A stretch of 64,000 bases of DNA from JADJPO01 sp963825645. GTDB taxonomy: Bacteria > Actinomycetota > Actinomycetes > Actinomycetales > Kineosporiaceae. The position numbers were made by a program, and so were the translations under genes. The stretch is taken from the NCBI GenBank assembly GCA_963825645.1, contig CAWGTT010000006.1, positions 85,641 to 149,640 on the forward strand, given 5' to 3'. Positions 32,916-43,011 of this stretch are shown here, piece after piece. A model generated the notes under the pieces. The model was not told where the DNA came from, searched no databases, and worked only from the letters and a program-made list of their open reading frames with translations. How positions within the stretch are numbered: position 1 is the stretch's first letter; every line of letters begins with the position of its first letter.

Positions 32916-33665
32916 GTGCCGGTCAATGACGGCGCGCAGCGCCGCACCGGGCTGGTCGTCGCCATCGACGGACCGTCCGGTTCGGGGAAGTCGAGCGTCT
33001 CCCGCGAGGTGGCCGCCCGGCTGGACCTGGCCTATCTCGACACCGGCGCCATGTACCGGGCCGTGACCTGGTCGGCATTGGCCGAGGGTCTCGACCTCGG
33101 CGACGCCCCGGCCGCCCAGGCGGACGTCGCCGACCACGCCCGCGCCCTGGACCTGGAGATCTCCATCGACCCTGGGGTATCCCACGTCGCCGTGGCGGGT
33201 ATCGACATCACCTCGGCCATCCGGGAGCACAGGATCTCGGCCGCGGTCAGCGCGGTGGCGACCAACCTCGGCGTCCGGGCCGAGCTTCGTGATCGGCAGC
33301 GTGCGATCATCGGCGCAGCTCGGGACGGCGCCGGCATCGTCGCCGAGGGACGCGACATCACCACGGTGGTCGCGCCGGATGCCGATGTCCGAATCCTGCT
33401 CACCGCCGACGCCCGGGCCCGGCTGGAGCGCCGTGCGATCGAGATGCACGGGCAGGCCGGCGACGATGCGGTCGCCGCCATGCGCGACGTCGTCTTGCGA
33501 CGTGACGCCGACGACTCCACCGTCTCGACCTTCCTCACCCCGGCCGAGGGCGTGGTCGAGCTCGACTCCTCCGGCCTGAGCTTCGCGCAGACCGTGGAAG
33601 CGGTCCTAGCGGCCGTGCCGGCCACTCTGAGAACGGCGCACTGCGCCGGGGAGGTGCGCGCGTGA
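32916..33665 (+). CDS. cmk: Cytidylate kinase
   Basis: It phosphorylates CMP and dCMP. GTG 32916 is chosen because GGAGG lies at 32905-32909, six bases upstream; GTG 32901 overlaps that site. The protein has 249 residues. The P-loop G-P-S-G-S-G-K-S is at residues 19-26. The substrate segments Y-L-D-T-G-A-M-Y-R-A-V and V-A-E-G-R-D-I-T-T-V-V are typical. It overlaps der by 4 bases (GTGA), the standard cmk-der pairing of actinomycetes. Confidence 0.95.
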   Translation: MPVNDGAQRRTGLVVAIDGPSGSGKSSVSREVAARLDLAYLDTGAMYRAVTWSALAEGLDLGDAPAAQADVADHARALDLEISIDPGVSHVAVAGIDITSAIREHRISAAVSAVATNLGVRAELRDRQRAIIGAARDGAGIVAEGRDITTVVAPDADVRILLTADARARLERRAIEMHGQAGDDAVAAMRDVVLRRDADDSTVSTFLTPAEGVVELDSSGLSFAQTVEAVLAAVPATLRTAHCAGEVRA

Positions 33666-35098
33666 ACGGGACATCTGACGCTGCTCGCACGCTGCGTGCC
33701 GGGCTGGACGTCTACGACCTCTCCGAGGAGGACCGAGCCCTGATCGCCGGGGACGCGGGCGGCGGCGATGACGGCGAAACCCCCGGTCCGCTGCCGGTGC
33801 TCGCCGTCGTCGGCCGGCCCAACGTCGGCAAGTCCACGTTGGTCAACCGGGTGCTCGGACGGCGTGAAGCGGTTGTCGAGGACGTGCCCGGCGTCACCCG
33901 GGACCGGGTGAGCTATGAGGCCGACTGGGCTGGACGGCGCTTCATGGTGGTCGACACCGGGGGCTGGGAGCGGGACCTGCGGGGGATGGCGGCCCGGGTC
34001 GCCGAACAGGCCGAGATCGCTGTGGAGCTGGCCGACGCCGTCCTGTTCGTCGTCGACGCCACGGTCGGGGCCACCGACACCGACGAAGCGGTGGTGAAGC
34101 TGTTGCGGCGCAGCGGCAAACCGGTCGTCCTGGCCGCGAACAAGGTGGACGACGCCCGTGGCGAGTCGGATGCGGCAGCCCTGTGGAGCCTCGGGCTGGG
34201 GGAGCCGCACCCGGTCTCGGCGATCCACGGCCGGGGTAGCGGTGACCTGCTCGACGCCTGCCTGGCGGTCCTGCCGGACGTCTCCGCAGTCGGCGGCGAC
34301 GGCGAGTCCGGTCTGCGCCGAGTGGCGCTGCTGGGTCGGCCCAACGTCGGCAAGTCCAGCCTGCTGAACGCCCTCGCGGGTCAGGATCGGGTGGTGGTCG
34401 ACGCCACCGCCGGCACGACCAGGGACCCGGTCGACGAGGTGGTCGAGATCGGCGGTCGGCCGTGGCGGCTGGTCGACACGGCGGGGATCCGGCGCAAGCT
34501 GCACCAGAGCCAGGGAGCCGACTTCTACGCCTCGCTGCGGACCCGGGCGGCCCTGGAGAAGGCCGAGGTGGCCGTCGTGCTGCTCGACGCCTCGGAACCG
34601 CTCACCGAGCAGGACACCCGCGTGATCCAGATGGTGGTCGACGCCGGGCGGGCGCTCGTGATCGCCTACAACAAGTGGGACCTGGTCGACGAGGAACGGC
34701 GCAGGTATCTGGAACGGGAGTTCGAGATCGACCTGGTGCAAGTGCAGTGGGCGCCGCGGGTGAACGTCTCGGCCAAGACCCGGTGGCACGTCGACCGGCT
34801 GCAGCGGGCCCTGGACGTCGCGCTCTCCTCCTGGGAGCAGCGCATCCCCACCTCGCAGCTGAACGGCCTGCTCGCCGAGATCGTCGCGGCCCACCCGCAC
34901 CCGTTGAGGGGGGGCAAGCAGCCACGGATCCTGTTCGGCACCCAGGCCGCCACTCGCCCGCCGCGGTTCGTGCTGTTCACCACGGGGTTCCTCGAGGCGG
35001 GATACCGTCGGTTCCTCGAGCGGCGGCTGCGCGAGGGGTTCGGTTTCGACGGCAGCCCGATCGAGATGTCGGTCCGCCCTCGGGAGAAGCGGAAATGA
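33662..35098 (+). CDS. der: Ribosome-assembly GTPase Der
   Basis: A double-GTPase needed for 50S subunit maturation, 478 residues. Two G1 motifs G-R-P-N-V-G-K-S are at residues 51-58 and 225-232. Switch segments V-V-D-T-G-G-W and L-V-D-T-A-G-I are present, as are the N-K-V-D and N-K-W-D specificity motifs. The C-terminal KH-like domain ends in R-P-R-E-K-R-K. The N-terminal 45 residues are an actinobacterial extension. It overlaps the next gene by 4 bases. Confidence 0.97.
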   Translation: MNGTSDAARTLRAGLDVYDLSEEDRALIAGDAGGGDDGETPGPLPVLAVVGRPNVGKSTLVNRVLGRREAVVEDVPGVTRDRVSYEADWAGRRFMVVDTGGWERDLRGMAARVAEQAEIAVELADAVLFVVDATVGATDTDEAVVKLLRRSGKPVVLAANKVDDARGESDAAALWSLGLGEPHPVSAIHGRGSGDLLDACLAVLPDVSAVGGDGESGLRRVALLGRPNVGKSSLLNALAGQDRVVVDATAGTTRDPVDEVVEIGGRPWRLVDTAGIRRKLHQSQGADFYASLRTRAALEKAEVAVVLLDASEPLTEQDTRVIQMVVDAGRALVIAYNKWDLVDEERRRYLEREFEIDLVQVQWAPRVNVSAKTRWHVDRLQRALDVALSSWEQRIPTSQLNGLLAEIVAAHPHPLRGGKQPRILFGTQAATRPPRFVLFTTGFLEAGYRRFLERRLREGFGFDGSPIEMSVRPREKRK

Positions 35099-37707
35099 CT
35101 GCAGCACAAGAACTCTTGCCGTCCGATGGACGCCGTGCGCTACCACCGGTGCCGCAACGGATCGCCGATGAGCTCGGCGTCGCCGTGCGGCAGGTCGAGT
35201 CGGCGGTCGCGTTGCTCGACGACGGGGCCACCGTCCCGTTCGTGGCTCGCTACCGCAAAGAGGCCACCGGCGGGCTGGACGACGCCCAGCTGCGCACCCT
35301 CGCCGACCGGCTCAGCTACCTGCGCGAGCTGGAGGAGCGGCGCGCCGCGGTCACCGAATCCGTTGCCGCGCAGGGGAAGCTGGCTCCCGAGCTGGCTGCT
35401 GCCATCGCCTCGGCGCAGACCAAGGCCCGGCTCGAGGACGTCTATCTGCCGTTCAAGCCGAAGCGGCGGACCAAGGCTCAGATCGCCCGTGAAGCCGGCC
35501 TGGAGCCGTTGCTCGACGACGTGCTCGCCGACCCACGGCACAACCCGATCGCCGTCGCGGCCGGGTATGTCAGCGTTGAGCGCGGCGTTGCCGACGCCGA
35601 CGCGGCTCTGGACGGTGCCCGGGCGATCATGGTCGAGCGGTTCACCGAGGACGCCGACCTGCTGGCCGCGCTTCGGGAGCGGGTCTGGGCGCGTGGGGAG
35701 CTGGTCTCTGCCGTCCGGGAGGGCAAGCAGGGGGAGAGGGCGCGGTTCGCAGACTGGTTCGACCACCGCGAAGCACTGCGGACGGCGCCGTCGCACCGGG
35801 CACTGGCCTTGTTCCGCGGTGAGCGCGAGGGGGTTCTGGAGCTGACCCTCGACCCGCAGGACGTCGAGCTGGGCGCGCTCAGCGAGATCGAGCGGATGAT
35901 CGCGGCGTCGGCGGGCATCCGCGACGAGGGCCGGGCCGCCGACCCGTGGCTGCTGGACGGCGTCCGATGGGCCTGGCGGACCAGGGTGGCGCTGCGGGTC
36001 GAGGGCGATGTCCGCGGCCGACTCCGGGAGGAGGCCGAGGCCGTGGCGGTGCGGGTGTTCGCGGGCAACCTGCGCGACCTGCTGCTGGCCGCGCCGGCCG
36101 GGTCCCGCCCGACCATGGGCCTGGACCCCGGGCTGCGGACGGGGGTGAAGGTAGCGGTAGTGGACGGCACGGGCAAGGTGGTCGCCACGGACACCATCTA
36201 CCCGCACCCGCCGGCGAAGAAGTGGCAGGAGGCGCTGGACCGCCTTGCCGCCCTGGCTGCCCAGCACCGGGTGGAGCTGGTCTCGATCGGCAACGGGACG
36301 GCGTCCCGCGAGACGGAACGGCTGGCCGCCGAGCTGGCGACCCGGCACCCCGAGCTCAACCTGACCAGCGCCGTGGTCAGCGAGGCCGGGGCGTCGGTCT
36401 ACTCGGCGTCCGCCTACGCCTCGGCCGAGCTGCCCGAGCTGGATGTGACGTTGCGCGGAGCGGTGTCGATCGCCCGGCGTCTGCAGGACCCGCTGGCGGA
36501 GCTGGTCAAGATCGACCCGAAGTCGATCGGGGTGGGTCAGTACCAGCACGACGTCGCCGAGGGGCTGCTCGCACACAGCCTGGACGGTGTCGTGGAGGAC
36601 TGCGTCAACGCGGTCGGGGTCGAGGTGAACACCGCGTCGGCGCCGTTGTTGCGCCGCGTCTCCGGAGTCGGCGAGGGGCTCGCCGCGCTGATCGTGGCGC
36701 ACCGGGACGCCAACGGGCCGTTCCGCTCCCGCCGCCAGCTGCTGGATGTGCCCAGGTTGGGGCCGAAGGCGTTCGAGCAGTGCGCGGGCTTCCTGCGGAT
36801 CCACGACGGGCAGACCCCGCTGGACGCCTCGGCGGTGCACCCCGAGACCTACCCCGTGGTAGCCCGGATCGCAGCGGCCACCGGCGTCGGTGTCGGTGAT
36901 CTCGTGGGCAACACTGCTGTTCTGCAACAGGTTTCGGCAGTCGACTTCGTCGACGAGCAGTTCGGGCTGCCGACGGTCGCCGACATCCTCGCCGAGCTCG
37001 ACAAACCCGGCCGCGACCCGCGCCCGGCGTTCGTCTCGGCGCGCTTCGCCGAGGGCATCGAGAGCATGGCCGACCTACACCGCGGCATGACGCTGGAGGG
37101 CACCGTGACCAACGTCGCGGCGTTCGGTGCGTTCGTGGACATCGGGGTGCACCAGGACGGGCTGGTGCACGTCTCTCAGCTGTCGAACACCTTCGTGGCC
37201 GACCCTCGCAGCGTCGTCACCGTGGGTCAGGTAGTGACGGTTCGGGTGCTGGAGGTCGACCTCGAGCGCAAACGGATCTCGCTCACCATGTGCCTGGACG
37301 AGCCGAAGGAGCAGCCCAAGGCCACAAGCCGACGGCCGGGCCCGGGCGGAGGCCCGGGGCGCAAAGGTGGGGGTAGACCCGCGTCCCGCAACAGGGGGAA
37401 GGACGGTGCGGTGGCAGCCACGAGGTCGGCCGAGGGTAGGCCGGCCGAGGCGAAGCCGACGGAGGCGGAGTCGGCCGAGGCGAAGCCGACCGCTGTACGG
37501 TCAACGCAGGCGAAGCCAGCCCCGGCAAGAGGGCGCCCCGATCGAGTCGATTCGTCCCGACGGGCGGGTCAGTCCGGCTCGTCGGGGAGGACGCCAGGTC
37601 CGGACCGGTCGCCACGACCGGATAGCCGCAAACCCCGGCCCGTGCCGAACAGCGCCATAGCCGACGCCTTCCGACGAGCTGGGTGGGACGTCGACAAGCA
37701 GAGCTAG
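35095..37707 (+). CDS. tex: Tex-family RNA-binding transcription accessory protein
   Basis: An 870-residue protein starting at ATG 35095, overlapping der. Tex proteins bind nucleic acids and affect transcription and stress tolerance. The N-terminal helical region (F-V-A-R-Y-R-K-E-A-T-G-G-L-D-D) is followed by a YqgF/RNase H-like domain (G-L-D-P-G-L-R-T-G-V-K-V), helix-hairpin-helix motifs (V-S-G-V-G-E-G-L-A and V-P-R-L-G-P-K-A-F-E-Q), and an S1 domain at about 664-732. The last 130 residues are a disordered tail with imperfect repeats of E-A-K-P-T. Tex beside der is not the commonest arrangement. Confidence 0.93.
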   Translation: MTAAQELLPSDGRRALPPVPQRIADELGVAVRQVESAVALLDDGATVPFVARYRKEATGGLDDAQLRTLADRLSYLRELEERRAAVTESVAAQGKLAPELAAAIASAQTKARLEDVYLPFKPKRRTKAQIAREAGLEPLLDDVLADPRHNPIAVAAGYVSVERGVADADAALDGARAIMVERFTEDADLLAALRERVWARGELVSAVREGKQGERARFADWFDHREALRTAPSHRALALFRGEREGVLELTLDPQDVELGALSEIERMIAASAGIRDEGRAADPWLLDGVRWAWRTRVALRVEGDVRGRLREEAEAVAVRVFAGNLRDLLLAAPAGSRPTMGLDPGLRTGVKVAVVDGTGKVVATDTIYPHPPAKKWQEALDRLAALAAQHRVELVSIGNGTASRETERLAAELATRHPELNLTSAVVSEAGASVYSASAYASAELPELDVTLRGAVSIARRLQDPLAELVKIDPKSIGVGQYQHDVAEGLLAHSLDGVVEDCVNAVGVEVNTASAPLLRRVSGVGEGLAALIVAHRDANGPFRSRRQLLDVPRLGPKAFEQCAGFLRIHDGQTPLDASAVHPETYPVVARIAAATGVGVGDLVGNTAVLQQVSAVDFVDEQFGLPTVADILAELDKPGRDPRPAFVSARFAEGIESMADLHRGMTLEGTVTNVAAFGAFVDIGVHQDGLVHVSQLSNTFVADPRSVVTVGQVVTVRVLEVDLERKRISLTMCLDEPKEQPKATSRRPGPGGGPGRKGGGRPASRNRGKDGAVAATRSAEGRPAEAKPTEAESAEAKPTAVRSTQAKPAPARGRPDRVDSSRRAGQSGSSGRTPGPDRSPRPDSRKPRPVPNSAIADAFRRAGWDVDKQS

Positions 37708-37835
37708 CCGGCTGGGCCGCAGTCGCTGCCCGCGCCACGCGCAACGACACCGGTGTCATGGGCGTGGAGTCGTGCGGACGATCGGCCGCGGTCGATGCGT
37801 TAGCATCATGAGGCCCCGGGGGACCGGGGCGCGAC

Positions 37836-37910
<75 letters not shown>

Positions 37911-38207
37911 AGCGTGAGGGTTTCCGCAGGTCACATGCCTGCGGAGGCTGCGAGGTGCCTGTTCGGGGCGGCTTCTGATGTGAGCATGCCGCCTATGGAA
38001 CCCTTGACTCGGCCAGTTTCCTTCGGGGTCTGCGCGATCAAGGGGGTCCCACCACTGGTGAACATGAACCTCATCGGCCTGAGGCGGGACTGCGGCGGGA
38101 CGCGGGAGGCGCTGGGTCCGCTTGACCACGAGTCAAGGGTTCGGGCGTGGCGGCGTCGTGGTAGTGGTGGGACGACGTAGCGAGCGCAGGTGAGGGGCTG
38201 GGGTTGT

Positions 38208-40520
38208 TCAGCCCCGGTCCCATTCCGTAGTGAGCCACTCCAGGTCACGCTGATCACGGTGTCGCGCCTGGCGTTCTTGGTCGAGGAGCCGAGCCTCCTT
38301 GGTCAGGACGAGGGTGTAGGGGCTCCCCGAGCGTCGGGTGGAGTGGCCTACCGGGAGCTCGGCGGCGTCGATGCGTCCGTGGATGTGCTGACGGCCTGGC
38401 TTGGCCAGTCGCCACTCGGTGGTGCGTCGCGCCGGGTCGAGCAGGAATCCCCCGAGCGTCTCGCACAGCTCGCAGGTGCAGCCTACGGGCACGGTCAGGG
38501 ACCAGTCGTCGTCCGCGCGCTCCGGCCGCGTCAGCCGATCCTGCAGCGCATCGACGCAGTCTGAGGCGAGATCGTCGAAGCCGGCGTTGCGACGCGCGTT
38601 GGGTGCCTGACCAGCAGCCGCACGCAGTGCCGTCATCAAGCAAGGGGTCAGCTCGGTGCTCCGCTCGCGGCAGAACTCGATCACCGACGTCCGGAGATCG
38701 GCTGCGCCGCCCGCGGCGACGGCCGCCAGCAGGGTCGCCAGCGGATCGCCCAAGGCGGCCAATTGCTGTGCCCGCCGGCTAGGTGCGGTCGCCGCAAGCG
38801 CCTGGCCGAGGTTCTCGCGCAGCGAGTCCCAAGAGAGTTCGAGGAGGCGGGCCGCCGTCGTCGTCCCCGGGTTCCTCGTCTCGAGCAGCGCCGAGCAGAG
38901 AGCCGGCAGTGACGCCAGCCAGCCCACCCGGTCCTTGGCGCCCGGTGACCACGCCTGGCGCCGTCCGAACCATGTCTGCATCAGCTCGGCCACCCACGCG
39001 TCGCCGTATCGCGCGGCGAGCGCGGCCAGCGGGGCCATGTGAGGCACGCGGAGCTCCTCGACTGGGAAGCGGCGCACGAGCAGCCGCGCAACCTGGGGGT
39101 CGTCGAGGGCTGCAGCTGCGCGCAACGCCGTGGCGAACAGCCTTCCCTTGTCCTGCGGGAGCGTGATGGTGTCCCAGAACGGCGCGAGCGTCGCCGCCGC
39201 GGTGCGGGCTGCGTCGAGGTCACCCGCCTTGACCTGCCCGAGTAGCTCCTCCAGGGCCCGGGACGGCGCGGCCTCTGCTCGGATCGCGAAGCTCTGATCC
39301 TGAGGCCACACCACGACGGCTGCACGCCGGTACCAGCGATCCAGCGTGTTGCCCCAGTTGCCCATGTAGCCCTCGTACTGCCAGGAGTAGGGCTGCAGCG
39401 CAGCGGACGGAGTACTCGCGCACACCTCGGCGTCCGTGATGCGTAGGGAGATGTCCCGCGAGGTACCTGCCTCGTCGACCCAGTGGGTGAGGTTGACCGA
39501 GGAGTCGATCAGGCTCTGCAGCTCGTACTCCTCCTGGTCCCGCTCGCGGGCGGGCTCCTCGTACCGGTAGTGGCGTCGGTAGACGGGTTCGGGTTCGTGG
39601 GCGTCCCAGATCTCCTGGATGTCGGCCAGGGCCAGAGCGCTGTCACAGCCCGAGCGTGCTGCCGCAGTCCGCAGCCGGGAGGCCCGCGCGATGTCGCCTC
39701 CCTTCAGACGGGACCAACTCAGGCCACGCTCGGTGTACTCATGGTCGAGCAGGTACACCAGCCGTCTGGGCGGATCGCTGTTCTGGTCGCGATAGGGGTG
39801 GACGACGCGGGTTGTGAAGTGCTGCGTCAGGTACTGAGCAAGCTGCTCGTCGTCCGCGTCGCTCTCACCAGCCGGGACGTCACCCTCACCCTCACCCTCG
39901 ACGAGCAGGTTGTACGTCAGGGCGATCCGGTAGCCGGACCTCACCGGCAGGACCTCGTGGCGACGGTCGGCGTGGAAGGCCACCAACGCGAGTTCGGACT
40001 TCCAGCCCCGATGGGTCCGGGACTGGTCGCCGTGGTGGATGACGAGTTCGCCGCCGGTATGCGGCGTCGGCAGGGTCACCACCAGGGTTCCGATCATGGT
40101 GTCGTGCTTCTCGGAGTCCTGATGGGTCAGGAAGAACTGGCCCGGTTCGTAGACCAGGAGCGAGTGGAGGTCCGCGACCAGCCGGGAGGTGGGTGGCAGG
40201 CCGAGCTGCTGACGCACGGTGTCCAAGGCGGTCGTGAGGGCCTTGGTCCAGGTCACGCGCACCAGCTTTCGCGGGACCTCCCAGGTGTCGCGGACCTTCG
40301 GGTCGGTCAGGGTCTTCTCCCCCCGCCCGAACCGCGCAGGCGAAGCGAGCGTGATGAGTTCGCGTGCCTGGTCGGCCGGGACGGGAAACCGGATCCGCCC
40401 AAGGCCAGTGACCTCCAGGCGCAGGTCGCTCGCCTTAGCGGTGAGCTGGACACACGGCGGGAGCGGCGCTTCGACCCTGTTCAGGAGACTGGCAAGTCGC
40501 TCGCTCGCGCTGGTGGGCAC
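38208..40520 (-). CDS. Large 2OG-Fe(II) oxygenase-superfamily protein
   Basis: A protein of about 770 residues starting at GTG 40520; upstream in-frame sequence to 40688 is not protein-like. The N-terminal domain has the iron ligands of a prolyl-hydroxylase-like 2-oxoglutarate dioxygenase: H-Q-D at about residues 133-135, a second His at about 188 (R-R-H-E-V) and the 2OG-binding Arg at about 198 (S-G-Y-R-I-A-L-T-Y). The long remainder is Ala/Leu-rich and helical with no domain I recognise, ending with a C-T-C-E-L-C-E-like Cys cluster. No signal peptide. Substrate unknown. It is the main cargo of the tRNA-Pro island. Confidence 0.8.
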   Translation of the reverse strand: MPTSASERLASLLNRVEAPLPPCVQLTAKASDLRLEVTGLGRIRFPVPADQARELITLASPARFGRGEKTLTDPKVRDTWEVPRKLVRVTWTKALTTALDTVRQQLGLPPTSRLVADLHSLLVYEPGQFFLTHQDSEKHDTMIGTLVVTLPTPHTGGELVIHHGDQSRTHRGWKSELALVAFHADRRHEVLPVRSGYRIALTYNLLVEGEGEGDVPAGESDADDEQLAQYLTQHFTTRVVHPYRDQNSDPPRRLVYLLDHEYTERGLSWSRLKGGDIARASRLRTAAARSGCDSALALADIQEIWDAHEPEPVYRRHYRYEEPARERDQEEYELQSLIDSSVNLTHWVDEAGTSRDISLRITDAEVCASTPSAALQPYSWQYEGYMGNWGNTLDRWYRRAAVVVWPQDQSFAIRAEAAPSRALEELLGQVKAGDLDAARTAAATLAPFWDTITLPQDKGRLFATALRAAAALDDPQVARLLVRRFPVEELRVPHMAPLAALAARYGDAWVAELMQTWFGRRQAWSPGAKDRVGWLASLPALCSALLETRNPGTTTAARLLELSWDSLRENLGQALAATAPSRRAQQLAALGDPLATLLAAVAAGGAADLRTSVIEFCRERSTELTPCLMTALRAAAGQAPNARRNAGFDDLASDCVDALQDRLTRPERADDDWSLTVPVGCTCELCETLGGFLLDPARRTTEWRLAKPGRQHIHGRIDAAELPVGHSTRRSGSPYTLVLTKEARLLDQERQARHRDQRDLEWLTTEWDRG

Positions 40521-40807
40521 GAGCGGCAGCCTACCGACCCCTCGGGCGAGTCCGGGATCGGCGACATCCTGCAGATGGACTTCACCAACAACGGGTTCAA
40601 GGACCACTGCATGATGAGGACGTATTCGAGCGGGCGCGTGCCCTGCCCGGTGTACCGACGACGGGTCAGAACGATGCGCCGCCGCCATCCCCGTCAGAAG
40701 GGCATGGTTGTGGGCAGGTGCGGGCGTGCGGGTGGGTGGCTCCGAGGTGTCACGAAGGCGGCGAGCAGTTCTAGCGACCCACGGCCGTCACGGCTAGAAT
40801 TCTGGCC

Positions 40808-41089
40808 ATGGAGACGACCTCTTTGGCGGATGCGAAGAACCGGCTGAGTGAGTTGGTCAGCGCCGTGCAGGGGACCTGGGAGCGGGTGACGATCACGAAG
40901 AACGGCCGCCCGGCGGCGGTGCTGATCGCGCCGGAAGACCTGGAGAGCCTGATCGAGACCCTGGAGATCTTGTCGGATCCGGACGCCATGGCGGCGATCC
41001 AGGAGGCGAGGACGGGCACTGGTGAGCGGACCACGGGGGAGGAGATGGCTGCTCTCTTGGCGCAGCGACTGGGGCGCGGCGCGGCGTGA
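40808..41089 (+). CDS. Type II antitoxin, Phd/YefM family
   Basis: A 93-residue antitoxin. The N-terminus S-L-A-D-A-K-N-R-L-S-E-L-V and V-T-I-T-K-N-G-R-P-A-A-V-L-I are hallmarks of the Phd/YefM fold, which binds operator DNA and neutralises the toxin with its C-terminal helix. ATG 40808 follows the string TAGAAT at 40795-40800, a possible -10 for an autoregulated promoter. It overlaps the toxin by 4 bases. Confidence 0.92.
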   Translation: METTSLADAKNRLSELVSAVQGTWERVTITKNGRPAAVLIAPEDLESLIETLEILSDPDAMAAIQEARTGTGERTTGEEMAALLAQRLGRGAA

Positions 41090-41349
41090 CGTACACGCTG
41101 CGGCTGTCTAAGGCGGCCCGGCGGGCGCTGGCGGAGACGTTGCCGGAGCAGATCGCGGCGGCGGTGTGGGAGTTCGTGTCCGGTCCGTTGCTGGAGAACC
41201 CGCACCGTGTGGGCAAGCCGCTGAGGTTTGGGTTGGAGGGGTTCTTCAGTGCGCGCCGTGGCCAGTACCGGGTGATCTACCGCATCGTGGACGACGAGGT
41301 CGTCGTCGAGGTCGTCAAGATCTCCCACCACAGCGATGCCTACGGGTAG
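41086..41349 (+). CDS. Type II toxin, RelE/ParE superfamily
   Basis: An 87-residue toxin starting at GTG 41086 in a GTGA overlap with the antitoxin. The pattern Y-T-L-R-L-S-K-A-A-R-R-A-L, P-L-R-F-G-L-E-G-F-F-S-A-R-R-G-Q-Y-R-V-I-Y-R-I and the ending V-K-I-S-H-H-S-D-A-Y are typical of RelE mRNA interferases, including basic residues and the terminal His-Tyr region. It probably stabilises the island. Confidence 0.92.
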   Translation: MTYTLRLSKAARRALAETLPEQIAAAVWEFVSGPLLENPHRVGKPLRFGLEGFFSARRGQYRVIYRIVDDEVVVEVVKISHHSDAYG

Positions 41350-41472
41350 CGGCACCGGCTCGAGTGCCGCGAGCATCGGCAGGCTGCCGACCGTCGACTC
41401 CTTGACTCGGCCGACTAAGATCGGTGGTGACCTGGGGCAAACAGGCTGAGCATGCCGCTGACCACCGCGGCT

Positions 41473-41516
41473 ACTGGGGGTCAAGGGGTCGCGAGTTCGG
41501 ATCTCGCCGTCCCGAC
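41473..41516 (+). repeat. Attachment-site repeat, right copy of tRNA-Pro 3' half
   Basis: It matches 37867-37910 at 43 of 44 positions (TTCGGATC for TTCGAATC). It lacks the 5' half, so it is not a tRNA gene. Confidence 0.85.
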
Positions 41517-41686
41517 CGGAAAATCGCAGGTCAAAGGCATGATCAATTGATATACCCCTCTGGGGTATGAAGATAATGTGCTGGCGTGTGCTGTGTGCTG
41601 ACCTGATCTGAGACCTCTCCTCGCGATCGGCCCAACCGTGTTGGGTGCGATTCCCGCCAACTTGTGTGGTGGGAGCGAGGAGAACT

Positions 41687-42009
41687 GTGATGGCGATTCC
41701 GCGGACCGAGCCGTTGCCGAGCGGGCGTTGGCGTGGGGTGGCCACCGTCCAGGGCTCCCGGAACGCGGCGGGCACAGGTCCTCGCATCACCACGCACGAT
41801 CTTGTTCGCGGATCCTGCTGAGTGGCCCCAGATGATCACGGCTGACGGAGGGAACTGGACGTGTTTGGAACATTGCTGGTTACCAGTTCCGCCGCGGGAA
41901 CGCCGTCGAAAAAGATCGCCCTGCTGATGGGCCACGCGTCCACGACGACCACGGACGTCTACATCCAGTCCGCCGGTCCCCAGGTCGCCGAGGCCTGGAT
42001 GCGTCACGC
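41687..42009 (+). pseudogene. Degraded tyrosine integrase
   Basis: GAGGAG at 41677-41682 precedes GTG 41687 and ATG 41690, encoding an arm-binding-like start (P-L-P-S-G-R-W-R-G-V-A-T-V-Q-G) that stops after 43 codons. In the same frame, 41861 onward encodes the C-terminal end of a tyrosine recombinase (K-I-A-L-L-M-G-H-A-S-T-T-T-T-D-V-Y-I-Q-S-A-G) with the catalytic Gly-His-Ala and nucleophile Tyr. The whole central catalytic region is deleted. The end is cut by the left inverted repeat of the next IS at 42010. It is probably the former integrase of this tRNA-Pro locus. Confidence 0.75.
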
Positions 42010-43011
42010 TGTGGGTGCCGAGAACTCGGCTCAGGGCGTTGACCTGGGCGTTCACGGCGCGGCGGGGATGTCATGATCTCGCGATGGGACTGCGTCTGGG
42101 GTACCTAATCGCTCGACGTCTCGTCAGCTGGCTGGGGTTGTTGGCTCGGTCGGAGGCGTCCAAGGACGTCGAGATCCTCGTGCTACGCCACCAGTTGGAG
42201 GTGCTGCATCGTCAGCATCGGCGAACGCGGCTGTCGTGGGTGGACCGGGCCGTGATCGCGGCACTGGCGCTTCGGCTGCCGCCGACGCGACGGATCGGGA
42301 TGCTCGTCACCCCGGGCACGATCCTGCGGTGGCACCGTCGGCTGGTGGCCAGCCGCTGGGCAAGACACAGGAAGAGGCCGGGACGGCCACCGACACGGGC
42401 GGGTCTTCGGGCGCTGGTGACACGCCTGGCCAGGGAGAACCCGACGTGGGGCTACCGCCGGGTGCACGGTGAGCTCGCCGGGCTCGGCTACACGGTCGCG
42501 CCCTCGACGGTGTGGTCGATCCTCCACTCTGCGGGGCTGGACCCGGCGCCGAGACGGTCGGGCCCGACCTGGCAATAGTTCCTGACAGCCCAGGCCGAGG
42601 GCATCGTGGCCTGCGACTTCTTCCACCTCGAGACCATCACCCTGACGCGGCTCTACGTGTTCTTCGCCGTCGAGCACGCCACCCGCCAGGTCCGGATCCT
42701 CGGCGTCACCGCCCACCCGACAGGGGCGTGGGTGACGCAACAGGCCCGCAACCTGCTGATGGACCTCGACGACGCCGGCCGCCGCATCAGGTTCCTGATC
42801 CGCGATCGGGACACCAAGTTCACCGACGCGTTCGACGCTGTGTTCACCAATGTCGGCGCCGACGTGATCAAGATCCCCGTCCGGGCGCCTCGCGCGAACG
42901 CGATCTGCGAGCGGTTCGTGGGCAGTGTCCGCCGCGAGCTGCTCGACCGGATCCTGATCGTCAACGCGGCTCACGCCAGGACTGCCCTGGGCGAGTACGA
43001 AGCCCCTTTCA

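Larger units (their letters stand above)
37911..41516. mobile_element. 3.6-kb genomic island at tRNA-Pro
   Basis: The island is bounded by the tRNA-Pro 3' half and its near-perfect duplicate. It carries a large oxygenase-like gene on the minus strand and a toxin-antitoxin pair on the plus strand. The first 297 bases (37911-38207) show no gene. The 12-base string CTTGACTCGGCC occurs near both ends (about 38003 and 41401). No integrase lies inside; a degraded one is just outside the right repeat. Confidence 0.75.

Noticed and set aside
41461..41516. A second tRNA-Pro gene
   Set aside because: Only the 3' half is present; the acceptor 5' strand and D-arm are missing.
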